A DNA stretch of 64,000 nucleotides from Sipunculus nudus (Eukaryota > Annelida > Sipuncula > Golfingiida > Sipunculidae): contig CM049308.1 of assembly GCA_026874595.1 (NCBI GenBank), positions 91,639,624 through 91,703,623 of the forward strand, given 5' to 3'. A program made the position numbers and the translations under genes. The stretch's first letter is position 1. Every line of letters starts with the position of its first letter. Below are positions 39,190 through 50,438 of this stretch, in pieces. The notes under the pieces were generated by a model. The model was not told the DNA's origin and did no database searches. It was given only the letters and a program-made list of their open reading frames with translations.

Positions 39190-39500
39190 CCCATTAGGTT
39201 AAAATATGCAGGAGCCCGCACGCGCGCCCGTGTTTAAAAGTCGCGGCGCCTTTGAAGTTCGCGATTACCTGTAGATAAACAGACGCGCGCACCTGTTCAA
39301 GAAACTGACTCCGTGCACGCAACTGAGGCGGCCAGCGACCGGTTACTTTGATAGATGTGCTGTAGCCGACTCTATTTGTACTGGGGTTTGTCCTGTTTTG
39401 TAACAAAGGGGGTTAGAATAGCTTTCTTGAGGAAGCTGAGCGTCGTCCACCCCAATGTACCTGAGAGACACTCGACACCCCCCGAGGCTTCACGCGACAG
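39190..39500. promoter_or_regulatory. CpG-rich block, candidate regulatory element
   Basis: A short stretch dense in CpG (about 13 in the 84 bp from 39211) inside otherwise AT-rich DNA. It carries CACCTG near 39290, AGATAA, CTTTGAT and AACAAAG (TCF/SOX-like) and CAGGTG near 39498. No coding frame. About 9.3 kb upstream of the Delta start codon. Function is inference. Confidence 0.3.
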
Positions 39501-40329
39501 GTGCATGCCATGACTTCCTGTCTTAACGTACGGACGGGGAGCCCAGGGAATGGATCACTGAAAATCCCCGAATTTGAGAAAATACAAACATATTTGGTGA
39601 CTCAGGGCACATCTAGGTTCATGCGATGGCACTCTTGGTTCTTGCTGATACAAACATTAAACGTGATGTATCCACTGATAATTCCACCCCCTCCTCTCAG
39701 ACACACAGACATCTAAATGTTTCAATAAAAATGTATTGAACTTTTTATAATTTTTCGATTATTGTGAAATAAGATTGCGAATGATCCGGCTTTATCCATT
39801 TTTTGTGTGATTTTTTACGCTTTTCTCTGTCGCTGAATACAGATGGTTGGACCATGCTCATATATCAGTATCAAACGTGCAAGAGCTGGTCATCTGGCTC
39901 CGACGGCGATAGTGTTCATCAAGCTCACCAGATGTCACTACAGTACAAGTTATACTGGCTCTCTCGGGGGTTTATGCTTTCAACAAGCTGACAGGTATTT
40001 CTTGCACAATCTCTTTATCCTCTCAATGGGAAAGGCCTTCACCTGACTTTAAAGGGTGCTTTTTTTTATGAAATTATGCAAGTAGCAATGATGTTGGCCA
40101 AACCTGATGATACTGGCCAAACCTGATAGAAAATGTCCAAATAAATTGAATTTTGAGAGTGCGTTTCATATTACGAGAGGCTCAGTCTAATCAACGGTGA
40201 TTAGTATGGTAGTTAACAGTATTATTACATGTTATTACATTACATAACTACTGCTACTTTTGCATCACTAGCTTCTGTTTAAACGGAAATAGGCTACGCA
40301 AACCTTGTTAAAAGCGCACATATATTCAG

Positions 40330-40520
40330 AGGAGGGTCCAGCGGGTCCGGACCCCCTTTTCCACTCGTCGTACCCTTTTTGAAGGGTTTCAAACCGGTAT
40401 TTTCGGCATCCCCCCCCCCCCCCCTATTCCGGACCTGGTGACTTCTTTTTTAGGTTTTGTCATAACTCCTTCTGTGTTGGACCCCTCCTTTCCCTAAATC
40501 ATGGATTCGCCCCTGATATT
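40330..40520 (-). repeat. dispersed repeat fragment (GGGGCGAATCC family)
   Basis: On the minus strand it opens CAGGGGCGAATCCATGATTT and contains ATGACAAAACCTAAAA; a C-run lies inside. A related fragment in opposite orientation is at 57500-57690. Confidence 0.6.
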
Positions 40521-40736
40521 GTTTCTTTTTTTTGGCCATGTCCTAGCAAGTTCTCAGTGACGAAACTCCCAAATGTTTTAACACTTTGACAACATTTCAT
40601 GTTCTTTTATACGAATAAATAAAATGTCTAATCCTGATTTTGTATCAGTCTGACAGTTCACTAAGATATATTCTTTATTCTCTATTGTAAAAATCAAATG
40701 GTAAAATGAGATTAACATAACATGAATGTTCTTCTC

Positions 40737-40738
<2 letters not shown>

Positions 40739-40798
<60 letters not shown>
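40739..40798. repeat. TA microsatellite
   Basis: About 30 uninterrupted TA units, the longest in the window. Confidence 0.95.
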
Positions 40799-40801
<3 letters not shown>

Positions 40802-41636
40802 CGCTTCATTTATGCTGGAACCTGTTCAGGTTATCTGATCTGGAGCGGTCTTTTGAAGCAATCTGTAGACCGTCACGTTCGGCCGATCACCCGCCAGGAA
40901 GTTCCGTGTCCTGAGAAAGGTCACGCCCCCTGGAGGCTCCGTGACAGGGTTACAAACGTGACCAGGTGTACCCCCTCCCCCTAACCCCTACCCCCGGGGC
41001 CAGGCAGCCGCGGCTGGAATCAGTTCTAGTTGACCTTCTGGCGAGAACTGGACTTGCCCGCCAGTTACATGGATTCTGCGGAGATCGAGTTAGTCATGCT
41101 AGCCGGCCGGGGCCATTCACAATAACGAACGGAAGCTTTGCCACATGCGCCCCACGCTCATATTTGTTTGCATGATCGTCTGCTGAACCAATTTGCTCTA
41201 AGAATCATTGAAAACGTATGTTTGTGCTCCGTCACCTGATGAATAAACTGTCAAAATAGCTCGCATCTACTGATTTATAGTCTGTTTTATCATATTTATC
41301 ATATATTATAATATAGTAAGGTACAGTGTAGTATAGGTTATAGCACTGGGTAATATATTGTATTGCTATAATACATAACGTTATATTATATTGTATTATA
41401 TGAACATAGACGGTTTTTTTTCAGGAGTAATAGTCTATATCATCAGTTGTACTATAATCGAACTGCAAAAAAAGTTCTCTGTTGGGTATAGTATACAGTA
41501 TACCTGAATCCCATGCATGGCCACATTGTGTGTTAAAATGGCCACACTGTGCAGTAACGGTGTAGCTTACAAAGTTATTTGTAGAATTAATTTATTCACA
41601 CATGACTGAATATATATATATAATTTAAGTTTGTGC

Positions 41637-41639
<3 letters not shown>

Positions 41640-41684
<45 letters not shown>
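41640..41684. repeat. GA microsatellite
   Basis: About 22 GA units in intergenic DNA. A short CT run also lies at 43181-43198. Confidence 0.95.
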
Positions 41685-41686
<2 letters not shown>

Positions 41687-44600
41687 ATACCCTTGCTCCG
41701 CCTACGGAATTTCTGAAGAAACGTGAGCTGACGGGTTCGGTATATGTATGTGGGAGTGAGGTATTGTTCGCTTTGCTCAGCAGTTTTCCCAATATGTCAA
41801 AGCATATTCCAAAATAGGCCTAGGATTATATACCTTGGGGTTGAAGCACCCATTGTATACAACACTTGCACTGGTCTGTAAGCGGAATGACCTTTCAATA
41901 AGCCGAATAAATAAAGTCAAGTGGCTAAGGTCACCGGGGAACTCCTTTCCTAACTCTCTGTCTTCACCCAGTCGTGGGATAAGTCAACATTAAGCTTATC
42001 AATGCCAGTTATGAGAGTTAACTCTGGCCGGCTGACCCGCGTGGGGCACATCACCGCATATTACGCGTATAAAGCAGACTGAGAGACAAGACTTCTTAAA
42101 CCTTCACGCTCAGAAGGTTGTAAATGTCACCGGGGTCATCAACTAGACCCCAATTACTGGCCAAGAGTCGGGTTAATCTCAGATAATCTTATTAATCACC
42201 TTCAGCGGAGCATGGGAATCAAGCCTTACGGTGAATCCCATGTTAACATCTGATTCAGGTGTACAATACAATAACGATCCCGCACCAAGGACAGCTTTGT
42301 ATTTCTACTGTCAGTCAATTATGAAAAGTGACAACACGGGCACACGATTGCAGTGGGTCCCTGAACTCATGACACAAGACAAACGCGGTCATTTTAGTTT
42401 ATACCTGAGTATTTATCAATGAACACTGCACGGTGGTTTCAGAGACCAGGCCTGGGAGACAGTGATGTGAGAGGGAGCGTGTTTACTCTGGCTAACAATC
42501 ATTATTCTATTTCCTGCATATCAACCAGAGAACACACTTATAGTGTCTTTCTTGTGCCCGCTTGGTGCGTGGGACTTTGTGGGCTCATTAAGCTGGGGTT
42601 CTTTTTTCCTGTGTATATACATGTCGTCATTGGCTTGATATTGTACGCTACAGAAATCGTGGGAAAAATTCCTGGATCCCCGTCATGCAGAGAACTGTTT
42701 TCCTTCCGCGTGAGGTAACTTTTTGTTACGGCAATTTGAGCTCATAAAGCTGGGTTTCTCTGGATTATGGTTCGCAAGTACTTGTGTATTAGCAGTGTTT
42801 TCTTCGATATATGGGATCCATGCAAACTGCCACGCAGTTAATGTACTGTTTGGTCCCTTGTGTATTAGAAATTGTATCCATCGAAATAGCAAGCATAAAA
42901 CTGTTATACAGACATATACAGTGCAAGAACCGGCACAAATAACCTTTTCCCCCCGTATTACGTGTATTGTAATATCTACGGTTTTTGGTTTGAGAGTGGG
43001 GCTAGATATCATGGTAAGAGTAAATTATGTACTTATTATTTTCAAAGTAATCTCCACATACTTCTACATGCCAAGCTAGATCTGACCCGAAAATAAACCA
43101 CCTCATTAAATAAATCAGGATTTGGTAACCAAGATAGTTTGATACAAAATGCAAATCAGTTATGGCTCATAAACTCTCAAACTCTCTCTCTCTCTCTCAT
43201 TACACATTCATATATAACGTACCGAGTGACAACAGTTAACAATTTGTGACTACAAAAAATAACAGTAAAAGCCGTTAGACAAGTGTCATTTCCTGTTCCA
43301 AAACCTTTCTAAAAACATCTATTATACATGATACTTTGGTGTTTCTTATGTATCGGTCTGATCTGACGGACTTTCCCACACTTTGGGACTCTTGCTATCT
43401 CTATGGACATCCCCCTCGTGGTACGGTCAAAGGATTATCAACCCTCACTTAAGTCAGCAGAAAAAAAGGTACAGGGACTATTACGACAGTTCCTGTGTCC
43501 CCTGTTCTGAGGCTTTCAGGCAATTAGCTTATCGGCCGCTTCCGCCCGGACCTTCCGTCCGGTCGACCTGCGCTCTGTCACCAGAAACTTTGTAGCAGCG
43601 ATACTTTTTCTGAATGCTTAGGTCATCCAGCAGACATTGATGCTGAGCCTGGCTGGCTGCTACAGCAGCTGACGTACGGGAGACGGCTGCTACAGGCTGA
43701 AGGACAGTCCTGGTTCGTCTTCAGGACAAGGATTACGGCGGCAGAGGTCAACTCGCAGGGTGCGTGGGAAACTGGCAACAACTCCCTAACAGCGTCTCGC
43801 TCTAATCAGACCTCGGAGCATCCATCATACGGCCCTTACTGGGATTTACCTGGTTATCTGCTGATAGCGACCAGTTGCCTGATCCACCAGCTGACATTCT
43901 GAGGAGTGTAAATTTGTACAGGACGCAAACCTTTCCCCGTTGATGTATTATACATTGCGAAGTTACGGAGTCTCTAGTCTGCAGCCAATGCCAATGTATC
44001 ATTGCATATAAAAACTTAATTTGTGTACCAAACCTTCATTTTGCTATTCACAACTAGTTTTGACAATGCAAATTTTACTACCGAAAATAATAATAATTTA
44101 TTATAAGTAAATTCACTTACTTTTTTTGGTTTTCAGTTGTTGTTTTAGCTGTATATTTTAGACAAATTACCTCGAGTCCAAAGAACGTGTCAAATCACAA
44201 AAATGAGATATATTCTAAAATTTGATCCTATATAATCAAAGGCCCTCAGAAAGTCAAAAGACCTCGTTAATCAATTATATAAACTATATGTCTTTGTTTA
44301 TAAGATCAACGACAAATTGTGGGACCATGCTCCCTTAGACAGTCACCACTGTATAACGTATGCAGGTAATCAGTAATGAAAAGGGGAAGACTGACCAGTT
44401 AGGTGCTTCAGACCCATTCCGCCCATTAAACGGAATGCCACATACTTTTTATGCGTCATCATTGTGCGCCATAATTCAGGCTGTTCATACGTTCGCTACT
44501 TGAGCCTGGTTTGTCTCAGGTTTCTTGTCGTTCAAAAACACTTTAGTGCCATGTGCGAAACGAAGGCAAACAAGTTATAGGCAAGGGGCACCCTTATAGC

Positions 44601-45643
44601 CGCACAAATTCGACGCTGGTCGTGAAAGAATTAGCTTTTGGCCCTCGAGTTCCTATATTTAGTCGTTTTGATGACTCTGTCAACGGCCGAGTTAAACACG
44701 TTGCTTAGACTCGTTGCGCTGACTAAACACCAAGCAGACGGCCGATTTAGTTACAATTACCGCTATTTTATTCCTTTTCACTCTCTCCCTCTTCATGCTA
44801 GTGTATGGTATTTGTCACCATGCTCCCTTGATGTAACAGACCATTATTCGATCACACGTGTACTGCTAATGAAGGCGCTTATATAAACCACAAAGTATTC
44901 TATAACTGACTTATGAGGCAATTAATGTTGTAAAAATAACTTGGATCAGTCATGTATAGGCATTAAAGAATCAAAGTTTTACTATTATAGGTATTAAATT
45001 AATTTCCTATACAGAAGAAAGTGGGAGATATATTACCACTGATGAAATAACGAATGGTACATTTAAAAGGACCTCGCTCAGTTATATATATATAACAAAG
45101 TTTCCTTGATGGATGGGTGCTCCAACGGAGAGGTTCATCTTTCTACCCTAGAGTCCTGGGTGCGTGTACTTCCAACCAGAATCAATATATACGTCCGCTT
45201 ACTTGTCAGGTAATAATTGCTGTATATTCTTTGTGGTCATGGGTCATGGACATCAAACACTGAAATTAAGGTGTCCCTGGCTGATCAGTCCCCTGAACGG
45301 GAGGTTCCACTACACGCTTTGTGTGATGACATTCCCTGACGCGAGCGGCAACAAAAAGATAGGTTTCCCCTTTAAATGTCCCCCAAGTAGAGGATTGAAA
45401 TAACAGATAAAGCCTTAAATAAGAGTATAAACATACATATACACATGTCAAGAAATCCCCAAAATATGAACACAACGAAACGATATATAGGGTTAATTTA
45501 CCCTTTAAACGAAATGTCTCCCGGTATTGGGAGATGTAATGAAGGCTCATCCTAACAACTAACCTTGAAAAGAGTATGGGCGTATAAATACATGTGAAGG
45601 TATAAAAAGAAGTCCAAAAATGAAAGATGATTGCTGTTCTTAC

Positions 45644-45697
45644 CTTGTCGGTGAGTGGCTGATGTACTTTGGTTTTCACTTTGGTTTCCGGTTAATA
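45644..45697 (-). other. candidate small exon, unassigned
   Basis: 54 nt bounded by a good acceptor (TTTTTGTTGCAG) and donor (AAG, then GTAAGA). Only one frame is open, encoding TGNQSENQSTSATHRQ. It could be an upstream untranslated exon, part of a non-coding RNA, or chance. No partner exon was established. Confidence 0.18.
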
Positions 45698-46235
45698 CTG
45701 CAACAAAAATAACAAAGACCGAGTTAACTAATAGACCACAGAGCGTGTGCTTGTAGCTGAAGATATAATCCATTTGATGGTATTGGTTAAATCCTGTAGA
45801 GATCGTCACCATGGCAATAAGGAAAACGCGTTTTCAGTATTGATAGCTCAGAGACCGCAGACGGGACCATTAACGCGAAGAACGTTTTAAAACTGCAGTT
45901 CGGGGTCTCTCAAATAAGTGTTATGCGCATACGTGTATACACATAGTTTTATCACAGGTATGATTAAGAAGATATAATTACCCTTTATATGTACGTCTCT
46001 CATACATCTAAGACGTATCCTGTTATAAATTATAACAGTTATCCCTGATAAATGAGTACTTGAGCTGCTATTTATATCCTTGACAAAGTAAAAACTCCTC
46101 TGGATGTGATGACTCAAAGAATATTACAACATAATACCATCAACCTCGTGTAACATTCCTATTATAGTATTGCCCGTATATAAGCTTGCTTTCCCACGCT
46201 TTCGACGGCACGGGGGTCTATTTCTGATGTCAGCT

Positions 46236-46744
46236 CTAAATGAAATCTTGCCCGCACACACGCGTTTTCTTTTCTTTATGTTCCGTGAAGTTGGCGCATT
46301 CCAGTACCTTGTACATTTTCAGTGGTCTCCTTGAAACAACTATAGTACAAACACCAGTACCGGCAACTTTGAGGGAGTATCCAATACATACGCCTGTCTT
46401 ATCATGTTTATCACTCAGGACAGGCGCAATACTATAGTTGTTGTATGTAACTGGTAACGCTGAGCAGGTTGATGTATATAGTTTGGACATCCGCCAATAG
46501 GGGGCAACACATGTACTCGGTAGGGTCTTCCCACGACACCAAAGCCACAAGGGGCAACAGGAACAACGGGATCAAACCTTACAACAACATTGTCGCTCAT
46601 CTGGCCGGCTGTATATATGCATTGTACAAATGACGGAGCCGTGATCTTCACGGTCAGGGAACGGGAGGTCTTCACCACAAAGTGTGCCGATGGCGCGGTA
46701 TTAATTGTACTGTCATACTTGTAATTCCGTCTATGATATCCCAT
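46236..46744 (-). other. two overlapping protein-like frames, unassigned
   Basis: Two minus-strand frames (46744-46415 and 46550-46236) have balanced, protein-like composition, unlike the Leu/Ile/Tyr-rich frames around them. One runs through AATGTTGTT to a GTAAGG donor. No family recognised, and they overlap two Su(H)-type sites. I do not call a gene. Confidence 0.15.
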
Positions 46745-48885
46745 TCATTTTCATATCATAGAATCCGATGGCTTAATGGGCGCACGTTTCGGGTTAGGGT
46801 TACACTTCTTTACTGCTGTATAATGGTTTTAGCTGGCCCAATCATGTGCGAGGGCGGCATTGTGCACCAACCCGCCTCCTTTGGGAAGTCATAACCAACC
46901 CTGATCGAGAATTTAGACTGAAATCTGTATATATATGCCGAGTTCTTGTATTCTTGGCAAGACCCCACATTCCCACACTATTGACAGCGCCCTTTGCAAC
47001 CCTTCGCATGTTGTTGCTGACCTAAGATAACGGGAGGACAAATATAGACTCTATTACAATGCTCTGAAGCATGGGGCAGGTCGAGCTCTTTGTAAAGAAG
47101 CAACTCCCAAAGTCTGTAGATCAGCACCGGGTAATTTTATCTTAATGGCAACACAGTATATTCGCCTCTGCCCTTCCAGGTTTAATTATATACCCCATAA
47201 AGCCCGTACTAAATGATTATATCAATAAACCCGAGAGTTATTATCAGTGGGATTAAAGCTCGCCTTGGAAACCAAGGAATGCTTGGTGAGCCCCAGCCAC
47301 TTGTATGAGGTGAAGTGATCTGGCCTTTCGGGCACTCTTAAGATTGATAAGAATTCCTGTTCACAACTTTTGTAAATCACAGCAAATAACTATGTATAAT
47401 ATTCATGGAACTGATAACACCAAAGCTAAGCCTGATCAGGTAATGTTCTGTTTCTTTCAGTAATGATAATTAGCTGTGCGCTACGAAGATCTAATTCCCG
47501 CGGTTTCTTTTTGTGCACCATCCATATCGCAAATTGTAAATATGCTAATAGGTTTAGTCCATATTTATTAACTAGCATAGAATGTGTAAGCTCGCCCGGA
47601 CCTATGACAAGATCTTACTGATAACTCCAATAGATCTGACTACCACTTAACAAGACCGTGAGAAAAGAGTGCGACTACAGGGAGAATGTGTTAGCGTGTA
47701 CTATTAGACAACTTGTCTCTCGCGGCGATGCTCTACAACTCGAGTGTCCCACACTGGCTTTTTGTCACTACTGCTGTATTTGATACGTTTGATGTCTTCA
47801 ACAGTACTACGATGGACCGCATTCCTGACTTGTAATGTCATCAAGGCGGAAGTTACCAGGTCTGTCGGGTTGTCACTTCAGAACTTCTGCTGTCTTGCCT
47901 CGCACTTATTTCGCTTGTTGTAATCTGAACTACTGCGCCCCCCAAGGGACTGGTTTTGCAATGATGAATGTATCACCCAAATCAGGCGATGATGTGAGAG
48001 CAGAGAATGCGACAACCACCTGTACATCACGATGGTATTAGTGTCCCCATAGTAAAAATGATGGGAATGTACACGAATAACAGAAATTATCCAACAGTAA
48101 TTAGTAATTATTAAATGTTAAAAATTAATTCATGTGTTAATAATCCGGAAGACTCGTTGTCATGCGACACTTTTCTTATCACTTTTCGTCTCCACGCACT
48201 TTTTTCGAGGGGGAAGTTTGGTAGATAGGTATGTACAAATTTCAACATCGGATATCCGACCTTGATTGTTTCCAGTACTGAATTTAGAATATTAATATAA
48301 ATGAAACTGGAATATTTGTGTAAAAAGTCATTATCAATCTCATGGAATAAAAAAGAGGATTTAGGTATACTTCAATCAGAACTAGGTATTCCCCCCCCCC
48401 CTAAAAACTGAAACGTCTATCAATCATCGGCGCACATTTTTACCGACAAGATCCGGAAGTTGAAAAGCAGACGACTCCAGACAGAAATGAATGAGAACAG
48501 AGAAGAACGTCGATCATCGCCGCAGTGAAACTGTGTAAATACCGGAAGATGCTAAAAGACCGGTGTACAAATTGTGAAATAGGTATATATTTGATCTTTT
48601 ATCAACCTATTATTATCTCCAGAGCGCGATGCGTATTTGCAACTGAAAACGGTCATCCAGAAACTCGACTTCCCATTAATTACCATTGTCATTGAACACG
48701 AAGCGGTCTGCTAGTGCCACGGTACTTCGATGTTTATCTCGTCCTAAGCATTTACAATTATAAATTGATCATAAATTAGTTATAACCAGCTGAGAAAAAA
48801 AACTTGATGCATGAACCTTAAGTACAACAATGTCCATAAACCCTCAGAATAATAAGAAATCCAGTTTGTTTCAAATTCAAGTATG

Positions 48886-50438
48886 AACAAGTGACCGATG
48901 GGTCATTACGCTCAGCTGACTGGGAAGAGATTCGCAAAAGGAAATTTTATCATCTGAATGGTAGTACACACCCATTCAACTGAAGCATCAAACAGATTAA
49001 CCAACAGGCCAAGACTGGTCTGCATTTATATATATTTCAAAAATAAAGAAAAAATGCATAAACTTAAAAATAATATAGGTGGCTCCACCAGTCTGCAGAA
49101 ACTAATAAAAACACTTAATGGTCAATATACATGCAAAGAATCATGGTGATCTCTGCATTAGTTGTTCAGATACTTCAGCTAATGTATCAAATTACCATTA
49201 TTCTGAGGGATACTTCGGAGTCCTATAGCTTGAAGGATATGGGAAACAGAGACCTAATTTCAGGTTTCCACAGACTTTTCATGGGTCTCCTTGCATGACA
49301 AGAATGAAGATTCTAGGTCCAGTTGTTACTATTTGTACCCTGTTGACAGATAACCACATCTAAAAAGGTCTCAAAAATAGAGAAAAAAATTCGTAAAAAT
49401 TTGAAAAAAATAAAGGTGGCGCACGCAGTCTTCAGAAACTGATGGAAGACCTCATGATCAATATGTATGCGAAAAATCATGACCATCAGTGTTGTAGTTA
49501 TTGAGATACTGCAGTTTTTGTATCAAATTTTTCATCATTCTGGGGGGTATTTTGGAGCCATACAGCTTAAAGGATATGGGTAACAGAGACCTAATTTTTA
49601 GGTATCCATGGAGACTTTTCATGGGTCTGCCTGTGTGTCAAGAATGAAGATTCTAGGTCCAGTTTTTATGATTTGTGCCCTGTTAACAGATGTCCATATC
49701 TTTTAAGGTCTCAAAAATAGAGAAAAAAATTCGTAAAAAAACCTGAACAAATACAGGTAGGCCACAGTCTGCAGAAACTGATGAAACACTCCATGATCAA
49801 TATCCATGCAAACAATTATGGTGATCTCTGCATTAGTTGTTCAGATACTTCAGCTTTTGTATCAAATTTTCCTTTATTCTGAGCTGTACTTTGGAGTACC
49901 ATAGCTCAAAGGATATGGGTAACAGAGACCTTATTTCAGGTTTCCATGGAGACTTTTCATAGGTCTCTCACTGTGTCAAGAATGAAGATTCTAGGTCCAG
50001 TCTTTACGATTTGTGCCCTGTTAACAGATGTTCACATTTTTAAAGGTCTCAAAAATAGAGAAAACAATTCGTAAAGAATAAAAAAATACAGGTGGCGCCA
50101 CCAGTCTGCAGAAACTGATGAAACATCTCATGATCAATATGTATGCCAAAAATCATGACCATCAGTGATGTAGTTAATGAGATATTGAAGTTTTTGTATA
50201 AAATTTCGACTATTCTGGGGGGTACTTTGGGGCTCCATAGCTCATAGGATATGGGTAACAGAGACCTAATTCGGTTTCCATGGAGACTTTTCATGGACCT
50301 CTCAGAATGTCAAGTTTCTAGGTCCAGCGGTTACGATTTGTGCCAGGTTAACGGACGGACGTACAGACAGACAGACGGACGACGGACAAAGGGTGATCGC
50401 TATAGCTCAGATGACTTACAGTCAGCTGAGCTAAAAAA
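48886..50438 (-). mobile_element. non-autonomous element with internal tandem units (right copy, inverted)
   Basis: Inverted copy of the element at 8886-10728. The GTCAGCTGAGCT end lies at the right, near 50420-50433, next to the GGACGGACG tract, and the GCTCAGCTGACTGGGAAG end at the left, near 48910. It has four internal units where the left copy has five, with 'aggatatgggtaacagag' near 49233 (variant), 49571, 49913 and 50247, about 340 bp apart. Homology ends at the same outer bases (GTCACTTGTT and TTTTTAGCTC) in both copies, which defines the element. No coding capacity. Confidence 0.8.

Larger units (their letters stand above)
42658..47664. promoter_or_regulatory. cluster of Su(H)/CSL consensus sites upstream of Delta
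   Basis: Exact YGTGRGAA matches: CGTGGGAA at 42658 and 43763 (plus strand); TTCCCACA at 43373 and 46970, TTCCCACG at 46191 and 46528 (minus-strand sites); CGTGAGAA at 47657. Two CAGCTG boxes (43666, 43888) sit beside the 43.4-43.8 kb sites. Seven matches in 5 kb compares with about 0.6 expected for random equal-base DNA. CSL is the DNA-binding partner of activated Notch; an enhancer role here is inference. Confidence 0.35.

Noticed and set aside
42683-43079. Overlapping frames of 109 and 118 codons on opposite strands
   Set aside because: Hydrophobic, low-information composition, no splice context and no family features; treated as chance.
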